A stretch of 36,380 nucleotides of DNA from Acidobacteriota bacterium (GCA_022711715.1 JAKLEC010000014.1:1-36380), one strand, 5' to 3'. Shown: positions 14,445 to 21,544, counted from the first letter of the stretch. The notes: a model not told the origin generated them from the sequence alone. Program-made: numbers and translations.

Positions 14445-15047
14445 ATGAACGGACAAACATTGACGGAAGTCGAACTGCTTTCCTTTCCGCCGTCGCCGGC
14501 GGAGGCGAACCCGCGGGTGCGGCACGTCCTGGACGAGATCGCCCGCCTGGCTCCCGGCCGCGTGGTCATTGTCGGCGGCTGGGACAAGTTCCTGGCGCGG
14601 CAACTGCAGACCAGTTTTTCGGGCCAGTACCAAATCCACGTGAACGACTCCTGCAGCCTGGGTTGGCTGCGCCGGACGGTCGAGGAGATCCGCTCGGGCG
14701 GGCAGAAGGCGATCCTGATGTCCAATTTCCCCCGCGATTCCTCGCGGTTGGGCGTCTGCCCCGAGTCGGAACAGGCCACCGGCGTCGCCATCTTCTTCTG
14801 GGGGACCTATGCCCCCGGTTATTATGAGAGCGTATTCCACGGGCTGTCCAAGGGCGGGCACATCCAACTGGCCCAGCTTCTCGTGGACCCGGCGGGGGAC
14901 TCGGACCTGCTGAGCAAGGAGAGGCAGCAACTGACGGCGTGCACGGACAAGGCCCAGTGCCAGTCCCTGATCCGGGGGATCCTCCAAAGCCTCGAGGGCG
15001 ACGCCAATTGCCAGGTGGCCAACTACGGCGGTGTGCTGATGCCATAG
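14445..15047 (+). CDS. Protein of unknown function, paired with the gene at 13980
   Basis: 200 residues; ATG with GAAAGGAG 12 nt upstream. No signal peptide. Residues ~40-130 alternate strands and helices (PGRVVIVGGWDKFLARQLQT; GGQKAILMSNFPRDSS; ATGVAIFFWGTYAPGYYESV), suggesting an alpha/beta fold. A C-terminal helical region holds three of the five cysteines (LTACTDKAQCQSLIRGIL; DANCQVANYGG). I cannot assign a family. A GC palindrome (GCCCGGCCGGGC, 15048-15059) lies just after the stop. Confidence 0.72.
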   Translation: MNGQTLTEVELLSFPPSPAEANPRVRHVLDEIARLAPGRVVIVGGWDKFLARQLQTSFSGQYQIHVNDSCSLGWLRRTVEEIRSGGQKAILMSNFPRDSSRLGVCPESEQATGVAIFFWGTYAPGYYESVFHGLSKGGHIQLAQLLVDPAGDSDLLSKERQQLTACTDKAQCQSLIRGILQSLEGDANCQVANYGGVLMP

Positions 15048-15157
15048 GCCCGGCCGGGCAGCAGCAGGGCTTTCATCGCACTGCCTTCCCGGTGATGACG
15101 ATCCGCCCCTTATTCGATCTCCCCGGCGGCCAGGCGTAGGACCTGTATCTCATGTCG

Positions 15158-15207
15158 GGTTCTCCTCGGGGACGCCGCCTGTGGGGGCCGGCAGCTTTGA
15201 ACCTCGA
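15158..15207 (+). repeat. GC-rich dispersed repeat, copy b
   Basis: TTCTCCTCGGGGACGCCGCC followed by TGTGGGGGCCGGCAGC and TTTGAACCTCG, similar to 11534-11587. The hairpin half GGAGC-TGGC-GCTCC is missing in this copy. Confidence 0.7.
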
Positions 15208-15272
15208 TGGACCGTCGTGCTGGTAAGCCGCTGGCTAGATCCAATTTCCTGACAGATCAGCCCTGATCCTTC

Positions 15273-15301
15273 TTGACATAATTGGGCTGTATCTCTATAA
15301 A
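15273..15301 (+). promoter_or_regulatory. Consensus promoter of the M23 peptidase gene
   Basis: TTGACA (15273-15278), 17 nt, TATAAA (15296-15301): the best sigma-70 match in the window. GGGGAGGGG follows before ATG 15329. Confidence 0.75.
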
Positions 15302-15328
15302 CAGTTCGTCCTTGGGGAGGGGAAGCCA

Positions 15329-16447
15329 ATGAAATTCGTGGGAATGACTCTGATCATGATTCTGCTGGCGATGTGCATGCCGGTCCTGGCCGCGGATGCT
15401 CCGCTGACCGTGACGGTGGCGCCGGAGCGGGTCTGGATCGTGGAAGGCGACGGCTTCCGCAAGGTCAACTTCGACTTTCTGGTTGCCAACTCCAGCGCCA
15501 TGCCCATGGAGATCGTGGAGCTGAAACTGATGGTCCGCGGCCAACGTGGCGATTTCGAGCTCGGCCGCGAGCTCAACCGCCAGGGGATGATCCCCAGCAT
15601 CAGCAGCCTGATCACGACGGAGATTCCCGCCGGCAAGACCGTGCAACTGCTCAATCCCTTCAGCGAGTTCCCCGGGTCGGTCGACCTGGGCGTTCTCGAA
15701 TACACCCTTGTCTTCGAGATAAAAGTCGCCGAAGGAGCCCCGGAGCCAGCTCCCATGGAGGTCAAGGTCCAGGTGCGGCCGCAGGAGTTCAAGCCGCGGA
15801 CCCGGCTTTCTCTTCCCCTCAAGGGAAAGGTCTACATCATTGATGGCCACGATCTGATGGCCCATCACCGCCGCATCGACATGACCCACCCGCTGATCGT
15901 GGGGCTGGGCATGAAATACAACATCTCCCGCTTTGGCATGGACTTCGTGGTCGTGGACGGGGCCGGCAGTCATTTCAAGGGCGACGGCAAAAAAGTCGAT
16001 GACTATTACGTTTTCGGCAGGCCGGTGCTGGCGCCGGCTACGGGGGTGATTGCCGATTGCATCGACGGCCGCCCCGACAACCGCATCGGCGAGTTCAACA
16101 TGGACTACGACGCGCTGATGCGCACCAAGGACCTGCGGCTGTTCGGCGGCAATTTCGTGGTGCTGGACCACGGCGACGGCGAGTTCACCTTCTTCGCCCA
16201 CCTGCGCAACGGCAGCCAGAAGGCGAAAAAGGGCGACAGGGTGGCGGCCGGCCAGGAGATCGGCCGCGTCGGTAACTCGGGCGACTCCTTCTGGCCCCAT
16301 CTGCACTTCCAGGTAATGGCGAGCGCGAGCTTCGACTGCGAGCTCTTCCCGGCCGTGTTTTCCCGCTACACCCTCTTCCGCGGGAAACGCTCGTTCAAGG
16401 TCAAGGACGGAATGCCGGATACAGGTGATTTAATCCAGCAAAGATAA
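15329..16447 (+). CDS. Exported M23-family metallopeptidase
   Basis: 372 residues with a signal peptide (MTLIMILLAMCMPVLAADAP). Residues ~25-165 form an Ig-like beta domain (VNFDFLVANSSAMPMEIVEL). The C-terminal LytM/M23 domain spans ~175-360. Zinc and catalytic residues expected for M23 are visible: H215 (GSHFKGDGKKVDDY), H291 (FFAHLRNGS) and H324/H326 in WPHLHFQV, with the typical VLDHGDGEFTFFAHL and GDRVAAGQEIGRVGNSG segments. Members cleave peptidoglycan cross-links or act as endolysin-like regulators; the periplasmic location follows from the signal peptide. Strong promoter, followed by composite repeat 4. Confidence 0.9.
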   Translation: MKFVGMTLIMILLAMCMPVLAADAPLTVTVAPERVWIVEGDGFRKVNFDFLVANSSAMPMEIVELKLMVRGQRGDFELGRELNRQGMIPSISSLITTEIPAGKTVQLLNPFSEFPGSVDLGVLEYTLVFEIKVAEGAPEPAPMEVKVQVRPQEFKPRTRLSLPLKGKVYIIDGHDLMAHHRRIDMTHPLIVGLGMKYNISRFGMDFVVVDGAGSHFKGDGKKVDDYYVFGRPVLAPATGVIADCIDGRPDNRIGEFNMDYDALMRTKDLRLFGGNFVVLDHGDGEFTFFAHLRNGSQKAKKGDRVAAGQEIGRVGNSGDSFWPHLHFQVMASASFDCELFPAVFSRYTLFRGKRSFKVKDGMPDTGDLIQQR

Positions 16448-16460
16448 CAGACCCACTTTT

Positions 16461-16560
16461 GTGTTAGTGTTAGTGTTAGTGTTTGTGTTAGCAACAGCAT
16501 GAAAACCAGCAATCGTAACGTGTAACGCTTTACGAGCAACAGCAATGGATCGAATGTTGA
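16461..16560 (+). repeat. Composite repeat 4: hexamer array, 24-nt linker, heptamer array
   Basis: Hexamers GTGTTA x3, GTGTTT, GTGTTA (16461-16490), linker GCAACAGCATGAAAACCAGC AATC, heptamers GTAACGT, GTAACGC, TTTACGA (16515-16535), then GCAACAGCAATGG and GAATGTTGA. It is the closest relative of the element at 7902-7995. Confidence 0.85.
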
Positions 16561-16627
16561 TGCAGTTCTCAGTATGCCAATTTCCCCTGGGCGCAATGTG
16601 CAGGGAACGATGAAGCCCTTTTGCGGC

Positions 16628-18619
16628 TCAGTTCTTTCCTCCAGCGAGCTTTTTAATCCAGGCGACCAGGGCGTAAACCAGGGTAGCGATCACGGTAGTG
16701 AACGAACCAAAGTAAAACATGTAACCGAGAGCCATTCCGCCCTCACCCTTGAATCCCGAGGAGAAGGGCCAGAGGACGCCGTAGAGCAGCCCCGGGGAGC
16801 CTGATACTGCCAGCAGTGAGAGGATGATGCCGGGGCCAGGTGAAACCCGGTCCTTCAGGGTCCTGATCGCGACGAACTGCACCAGCAGCACCGCCAGGAG
16901 CGGCAAAACAAGGAGCAGGAAGAGGGGCATGACATCGCTTTCATTGCTGATGGCCGCGATCGTCATGGCCGCAAAAAAAGACAGTCCAAGCGCCGCCCCA
17001 ACGCCAGGCATGACCCTAAGCACACTGGTCCTTGGGGGCTTCAGCAGGCCGAATAAAAAAATGGCCAAAGGAGTGATTCCCATCAGAAGGATGACGTGGA
17101 TGATAAGCTCTCGGTGACGGCTCGCCCAGGAGCGGCCATGTCGCGCCCCGTGGGCACGCAGTTGTGCGACGACCTCCGCTCTTTTCTCGATCTCCGCGCG
17201 GTCGAGCAGCGACCACTCGCCGTATCCCGCGGGGTCCGGGTCAGCTCCGGATTCCAGGAGAAGTTTCATGCCCTGAAGATTGGAGCTCTCGTAGGCCAGT
17301 GCCAGCGGGGTCTTGCCCTGCATGTCCTGTTGGTTGAGAGGCACCTTGCGGGCCACGAAAAAGGCGAGCATCTCCTGCGCTTGCCTGAATTTTTCGTCGG
17401 CCAGTTCATGCAGGACGTTCTGCTTCCTGAAATTCACGGCCGCCGCGTCGGCGCCATGGCGGAGCAGCAGTTCGACGCAGGCGCGGTCACGGCAGGCGAG
17501 GAAGAGGGGCGTCTCTCCGTCCCGATCCCGGGCATCGACCGGTGATCCCTTACTGAGCAGCAGGGCCAGCAGCTCCGGGTTGTGTTGGGCGGCCGCCCAG
17601 TGCAGCGCCATGCTGCCGTTCCTGTCCCGGCGGGCGACGTCGACTCCATGCTCGACGAGATAGGCTGCCTGGAGCAGGTCCTCCTTGGCGCAGTAGACCC
17701 ATAGAGCTGTATTGCCTTTGGAGTCAACCTGTCCGATGTCCACTTGCCTGGCGAACAGTTCATCAGCCATTTGCTCCCAGCCTATGCCGCGCAGGTAGAA
17801 CCAGCGGTTTTGCCCCCGGTTGTCCACGGCGTGGGCGTTCGCGCCCTGCTGCAGCAAGTAGAGCGCGTCGGCCGGAGCTGCCTCCAGGAAGAGGGTCCTG
17901 CCCTCTCCGTTCCGGTCTTCAAGCGAGGCTCCGCGGCGAAGGAGCATCGGCAGAACCTCGTTTTTTGCCAGGAACACCGGGGTGCGGCCCTTGAGGTCGG
18001 CTTGGCGCAGGTCAGCGCCCAGACCGATGAGGAAATCGACGAAGCGAATGTGCTGGCCAGGGTCGCGATAGGGCGCGGTCCAGCCATCGACTATCTTCGC
18101 GGTCGTCGGAATCATCGTGTCGTAACGGACCGCCAGGTGAAGGGGAGCCTGGCCCTCCGCGTTGGCGCCGTTGACCGGCACCCCGCGCGCCACCAGCCTG
18201 CGAATGAGCTCCATGCGCCGTTGCAGCGAGTCGTCCGGCCCGCCGCCGGCACGGCTTTTCGGCAAGATCTTGACCGCCCTTACTGAGGAGACCGGAGGCG
18301 GAGGCATGACGACCTCATGGACAGGGAAGCGTTGGCCGTCAACCTCGATAAAACGGTCGGTAGGGCGCTGGGAAGGAGGCGGCTCAGGCGGCATGATCAG
18401 CCCCGGGGCGATCAGGGCATGGATGAGCGAGTTGCCGTTCCGGTCCCTGACGTTCAGGTCGGGAATGCGCTCCAGGTTCGTCTCCAGGTATTGGATATCG
18501 TCATCGCGCAGGGATTGGAACAGCATGCGCGTATCGGCCTCGCTCCATGGCTCCCGGCTTCCGGGCAAATTCCGGCTGACTGCGGCCGCAAGCAGAATGA
18601 TCCACAGGATTTTCCTCAT
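16628..18619 (-). CDS. Ankyrin-repeat protein with C-terminal membrane domain
   Basis: 663 residues from ATG 18619, preceded by GAGGGAGAG and a good promoter; an upstream in-frame start lacks both. A signal-like helix (RKILWIILLAAAVSRNLPG) begins it. About ten ankyrin repeats span residues ~30-470 (for example NAEGQAPLHLAVRYD, DLKGRTPVFLAKN, DRNGSMALHWAAAQHNPELL, DRDGETPLFLACRDRACVEL, DMQGKTPLALAYESSNLQGM). The C-terminal ~170 residues hold about five membrane helices (IIHVILLMGITPLAIFLFGL and onward). The ankyrin part probably faces the periplasm if the first helix is a cleaved signal. Ligand unknown. Confidence 0.88.
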   Translation of the reverse strand: MRKILWIILLAAAVSRNLPGSREPWSEADTRMLFQSLRDDDIQYLETNLERIPDLNVRDRNGNSLIHALIAPGLIMPPEPPPSQRPTDRFIEVDGQRFPVHEVVMPPPPVSSVRAVKILPKSRAGGGPDDSLQRRMELIRRLVARGVPVNGANAEGQAPLHLAVRYDTMIPTTAKIVDGWTAPYRDPGQHIRFVDFLIGLGADLRQADLKGRTPVFLAKNEVLPMLLRRGASLEDRNGEGRTLFLEAAPADALYLLQQGANAHAVDNRGQNRWFYLRGIGWEQMADELFARQVDIGQVDSKGNTALWVYCAKEDLLQAAYLVEHGVDVARRDRNGSMALHWAAAQHNPELLALLLSKGSPVDARDRDGETPLFLACRDRACVELLLRHGADAAAVNFRKQNVLHELADEKFRQAQEMLAFFVARKVPLNQQDMQGKTPLALAYESSNLQGMKLLLESGADPDPAGYGEWSLLDRAEIEKRAEVVAQLRAHGARHGRSWASRHRELIIHVILLMGITPLAIFLFGLLKPPRTSVLRVMPGVGAALGLSFFAAMTIAAISNESDVMPLFLLLVLPLLAVLLVQFVAIRTLKDRVSPGPGIILSLLAVSGSPGLLYGVLWPFSSGFKGEGGMALGYMFYFGSFTTVIATLVYALVAWIKKLAGGKN

Positions 18620-18650
18620 TTCTCTCCCTCTCGCCATGGCGGCATTCACG

Positions 18651-18679
18651 ATCTTATTGAATTCATCACGGCTTTTCAA
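18651..18679 (-). promoter_or_regulatory. Promoter of the ankyrin-repeat gene
   Basis: Minus strand: TTGAAA (18679-18674), 17 nt, TAAGAT (18656-18651). Confidence 0.6.
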
Positions 18680-18763
18680 GCGCGTCCCAACAATCTGCTG
18701 GTCTCCTGCTTAGCATGGTTATCCCGTGAATGATAATGTCCATTGTGCAGGGCCTTCGTTGCG

Positions 18764-18948
18764 TCGAATTCCGCTCGGAGCTATTGCTTCTCGGGAACGC
18801 CGCCCCTGACAGTGCTTCAGCCGTTCACCGTCGACCAAGCACCGTATTCTTCGCTTTTTCCTTTTACCTTTTACCTTTTACCTTTTTCCTTATTAATTTT
18901 TTTCTTTCTCACTCTCCCCCTTTACCCCTCTACCCCTTTACCTCTATA
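18764..18948 (+). repeat. GC-rich repeat copy c followed by heptamer and octamer arrays
   Basis: GC-rich repeat (18764-18815: CTCGGAGCTATTGCTTCTCG, GGAACGCCGCCCCTGAC), heptamers CCGTTCA, CCGTCGA, CCAAGCA, CCGTATT (18821-18848), heptamers CCTTTTA x3, CCTTTTT, CCTTATT (18860-18894), and octamers CCCCTTTA, CCCCTCTA, CCCCTTTA, CCTCTATA (18917-18948). The last octamer supplies part of the -10 box of the next gene. This fills the divergent gap 18620-18956. Confidence 0.85.
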
Positions 18949-18950
18949 AT
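18921..18950 (+). promoter_or_regulatory. Leaderless-type promoter inside an octamer array (DUF3788 gene)
   Basis: TTTACC (18921-18926), 18 nt, TATAAT (18945-18950), CATCCA, ATG 18957. Both boxes lie in or at the edge of the CCCCTTTA array. Confidence 0.6.
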
Positions 18951-18956
18951 CATCCA

Positions 18957-19379
18957 ATGAATCATCCCCTGCTGAACGATCCTTCCGAGTTCCCTGCCGA
19001 CGACGTCCTGGCCCGCTGCCTGGGCACCTGCTTTTCCTCCTGGACCGCCTTCATGAAGCTGCTGGGCGAGCACTTCCCTACGGCCAAGCCGGAATGGCGC
19101 TACTACAAGGACGGCAAGAGCTGGCTATGCAAGTTGGCCCACAAGAAAAACACCTTGTGCTGGGTTTCCGTCTGGGAACGCTACTTCAAGACGGGCTTTT
19201 ATTTCACCGCCAAGGCCGAGGATTTGATCAGGAACAGCGCCCTGGACCCCGCGCTCAAGCATTCTTTCCTCCACCCCAGCGAGAAGTCCAAGCTGCGGCC
19301 GATCACCATCTATGTGCGCCGCAAGGCGGATCTGAAGGCGGTCAGGGAATTACTGGAGATCAAGGTCAAGCTGAAGTGA
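18957..19379 (+). CDS. DUF3788 family protein
   Basis: 140 residues, close to the usual DUF3788 length. Characteristic segments are WTAFMKLLGEHFPTAKPEWR, YYKDGKSWLCKLAHKKNTLC, WVSVWERYFKTGFYFTAKAE and the basic C-terminus IYVRRKADLKAVRELLEIK. The family (related to YdhG/DUF1801-like small proteins) has no established function. It is predicted to be translated from a leaderless mRNA. The stop codon lies inside the first hexamer of composite repeat 5, so the repeat begins within the coding end. Confidence 0.88.
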   Translation: MNHPLLNDPSEFPADDVLARCLGTCFSSWTAFMKLLGEHFPTAKPEWRYYKDGKSWLCKLAHKKNTLCWVSVWERYFKTGFYFTAKAEDLIRNSALDPALKHSFLHPSEKSKLRPITIYVRRKADLKAVRELLEIKVKLK

Positions 19380-19522
19380 CAGTGACCGTGACAGCGTCAG
19401 CAAGAAACTCAGTGAACTGTCGTGATGAGTGATACGTGATGAGTGATGAGAAGCAGCAAGGGGCGAACTCTCTCTGGTGATTCGTAAGTAGTGATTAGTG
19501 ATTGGAACAGCATGGGACGATC
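19375..19522 (+). repeat. Composite repeat 5: hexamers, linker, heptamers, linker, heptamers, tag
   Basis: Hexamers AGTGAC, AGTGAC, CGTGAC, AGCGTC (19375-19398), a 23-nt linker with AGCAAGAAACTC and GAACTGTC, heptamers GTGATGA, GTGATAC, GTGATGA, GTGATGA (19422-19449), a 27-nt linker starting GAAGCAGCAA, heptamers GTGATTC, GTAAGTA, GTGATTA, GTGATTG (19477-19504), then GAACAGCATGGGACGATC as at 5783-5800. Confidence 0.85.
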
Positions 19523-19600
19523 TTCTGCAGCAATCTATCACTTGAGATCGTACCGCGTTGTTACCGCCCTCTGTCTTCCAAGTTTGGAGATATGGGAATC

Positions 19601-19704
19601 TTGGGGACGGATTGTCAAAACGCAAACAAGTGACTGTCCTGCGTGCCTTCAAATGGGTGTCCCCAAAGAGTTGTCCCCATTTGCAAAAGTAGAATAGGGG
19701 ACAA
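19601..19704. repeat. GGGGACGG/GTCCCC repeat remnants
   Basis: TTGGGGACGGATTGTCAAAA (19601-19620), TGTCCCCAA (19658-19666), and an 8-bp inverted pair TTGTCCCC (19671-19678) / GGGGACAA (19697-19704). Related to the element at 28690-28900. With composite repeat 5 it fills the 366-bp gap 19380-19745; no gene seen there. Confidence 0.6.
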
Positions 19705-19745
19705 CAGGTCGGTAAAGATCGCCTTTCCGCCGATCCCCCTGCCTT

Positions 19746-20828
19746 TTATTTCTTTCGCACCTGTTCCTTCGCCGTTTTGAGGAACTTGCCGAAGGCCTTG
19801 TCCTTCCGGCGCTTCTCCACCAGGGACATCTCGTGATGCGCCGCTTCCTTCTTCAGCCTGGCATAGCTCTCGTAGCGGTCCGCGGCCAGCTCGCCGCGCT
19901 CGATCGCCGCCCGCACGGCGCAGCCCGGTTCCCCGGCGTGGCGGCAGTCGGCGAAGCGGCAGGCGCGGGACAGGCCGCGGATCTCGCCGAAGCTGTCGTC
20001 CAGCGCCGCGCCCGCCGCCAGCATGCCCAGTTCCCTCATCCCCGGCGTGTCGACCAGCAGCGCCCCCTGCTCGAGGACGATCAGCTGGCGGCGCGAAGTG
20101 ACGTGCGTTCCCTCCCCGGTGTGGCTCGTGGCCCGGGTGGCGAACGCCTCGCGGCCGAGCAGTCGGTTGATGAGCGTCGTCTTGCCCACGCCCGACGAGC
20201 CGAGCAGGCAGTATGTCCTGCCCGGGACCAGGAAGCGCCGGAAGCCGTCCATCCCGGCATGGGTGGTGTTGCTCAACGGCAGTATCTCGGCCGTGATGCC
20301 GGCCTGGCGGATGGCGGCGACCGTTTTTCCCAGCTCCTCCGGGGCGACCAGGTCGGTCTTGGTCAGGACCAGCACCGGCTCGATGCCGCCGTCATTGACC
20401 GTCACCAGATAGCGGTCCAGCCGGTGCAGGTTGAAGTCGTAGTGGCACGACTGGACGATGAAGGCGGTGTCGATGTTCGCCGCGATCATCTGCAGGTCCA
20501 CGTCCCGGCCGGCGGTCTTGCGGCGCAGGAAGGTCCTTCGCGGCAGGATGCCGTGGATGACGGCCGTCGTCCCTCCGTTGTGGTACTGGACGCAGGCCCA
20601 ATCGCCCACGCACGGCAGGTCCGCCGCCGCCGCGGTGCTGAAGCGGAACCTGCCCGCGAGCTCGGCCGGCAGCTCGGCGACCCCGTTGTGGATGAGAACC
20701 GCGCCGCGGTCGACCGCCGAAACGCGCGTGATGGAATTTGCACCGGCCGGACTCTCTGCAATTTGCGCAGCGAACCAGTCGTCAAATCCCAGCTTATTCA
20801 GATTCAACATCGTCTCTTGTTCGTTCAA
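19746..20828 (-). CDS. rsgA: Ribosome small-subunit-dependent GTPase A (RsgA/YjeQ)
   Basis: 360 residues with the circularly permuted GTPase order typical of RsgA. An N-terminal OB-fold (~40-110) is followed by G4 TKTD (156-159), G1 GSSGVGKTT (210-218), G3 DTPGMRE (260-266) and a zinc-binding region with C290, C295, H297 and C303 (CRFADCRHAGEPGC), then a basic C-terminal helix (KRRKDKAFGKFL). It acts late in 30S subunit assembly. The start is uncertain: TTG 20828 has AAAAGGAG 8 nt upstream, while ATG 20810 has only GAGAC; I prefer TTG. It is monocistronic, and nothing around it relates to ribosomes. Confidence 0.95.
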   Translation of the reverse strand: MNEQETMLNLNKLGFDDWFAAQIAESPAGANSITRVSAVDRGAVLIHNGVAELPAELAGRFRFSTAAAADLPCVGDWACVQYHNGGTTAVIHGILPRRTFLRRKTAGRDVDLQMIAANIDTAFIVQSCHYDFNLHRLDRYLVTVNDGGIEPVLVLTKTDLVAPEELGKTVAAIRQAGITAEILPLSNTTHAGMDGFRRFLVPGRTYCLLGSSGVGKTTLINRLLGREAFATRATSHTGEGTHVTSRRQLIVLEQGALLVDTPGMRELGMLAAGAALDDSFGEIRGLSRACRFADCRHAGEPGCAVRAAIERGELAADRYESYARLKKEAAHHEMSLVEKRRKDKAFGKFLKTAKEQVRKK

Positions 20829-20861
20829 TTTCGTTGCTCCTTTTCCATTATTGCCGGTTGG

Positions 20862-21066
20862 ATGGAATGTCGCCCGTCTTTCGATCAGGCGCTGCGGGCA
20901 GACGAAAAATTAACGAACAAGGACCATGTAGCCAAATTGTACGCAGCCGTCGATGGATTTTCAAGAGGATGGGGCTTCTGGGAGGCTTTCAGGGATGCCT
21001 GCAATTATGCAAAAGGCGCCTTTGCCCTGTTCTCGCTTCTGCCTGCCGCTGGCAGATTGGGAATGG
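20862..21066 (+). other. Possible coding remnant
   Basis: From an ATG at 20862 an open frame gives a protein-like stretch (ALRADEKLTNKDHVAKLYAA, VDGFSRGWGFWEAFRDACNY, AKGAFALFSLLPAAGRLG). It then runs into a repetitive frame antisense to the small gene at 21067-21255. There is no Shine-Dalgarno. The Ala/Gly/Pro-rich helix vaguely recalls the pre-toxin region of polymorphic toxins, but the similarity is slight. It could be a decayed gene or chance. Confidence 0.25.
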
Positions 21067-21255
21067 CTAGCGGGCGGGGTCGGGGCCGGGTTCGGGTTTT
21101 CCGGCAGCAGGCGGATCCTTCTTTTCCGGTTCTGCAGAATTGTCGGGGACGGCGTCTTCCTCTTTTTCCGGGCGGTCCTCTGGATAATCCCCGTTATAAT
21201 CCGTATAGAAAGGCCCGGGAACGAACTTGTTCACCATGCTGGAAAACAACCCCAT
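21067..21255 (-). CDS. Small proline/acid-rich protein, 62 residues
   Basis: Supported by three signals in the right order: promoter TTGATT-17-TACAAT (21322-21294), Shine-Dalgarno GGAGGT 5 nt before the ATG, and an ATG at 21255. The product starts MGLFSSMVNKFVPGPFYTDY, then NGDYPEDRPEKEEDAVPDNS, and ends in a Pro/Glu/Lys-rich tail (PPAAGKPEPGPDPAR). No membrane helix; the first ~15 residues could be amphipathic. No family recognised. The leader contains a CTGTCC/GGACAG hairpin. Confidence 0.65.
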   Translation of the reverse strand: MGLFSSMVNKFVPGPFYTDYNGDYPEDRPEKEEDAVPDNSAEPEKKDPPAAGKPEPGPDPAR

Positions 21256-21293
21256 GGCCCACCTCCCCTTATGGCTGTCCCGTGGACAGGCCC

Positions 21294-21322
21294 ATTGTAT
21301 TCAACTTGCCGGCGTGAATCAA
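21294..21322 (-). promoter_or_regulatory. Promoter of the 62-residue gene
   Basis: Minus strand: TTGATT (21322-21317), 17 nt, TACAAT (21299-21294). A hairpin CTGTCC-ACG-GGACAG lies in the leader. Confidence 0.6.
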
Positions 21323-21544
21323 CTTTGTTTTGCCGCATGGCGCCAGGTCGGTCGTGAAGGAGCTGACGGAAAAACATGCCATTCCGGCGGAACGGCGGAA
21401 GGGTTACGGCGTGGGACCGTTATGCCCGGTGCAGAGCAACAGGGCGGCGCAGGGAAGGCAAAAAACCGCCGGGTGGAACTGGCGGAGGCATAACGCCGCT
21501 GTGGGTCGCTCGCGGTCAGGTCTCGATTACCGAACCGTTTGCCA

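Noticed and set aside
19833-21317. 494-codon open frame antisense to rsgA
   Set aside because: Most of it mirrors the rsgA coding strand. Only the segment after 20862 looks at all protein-like, and that is reported separately with low confidence.
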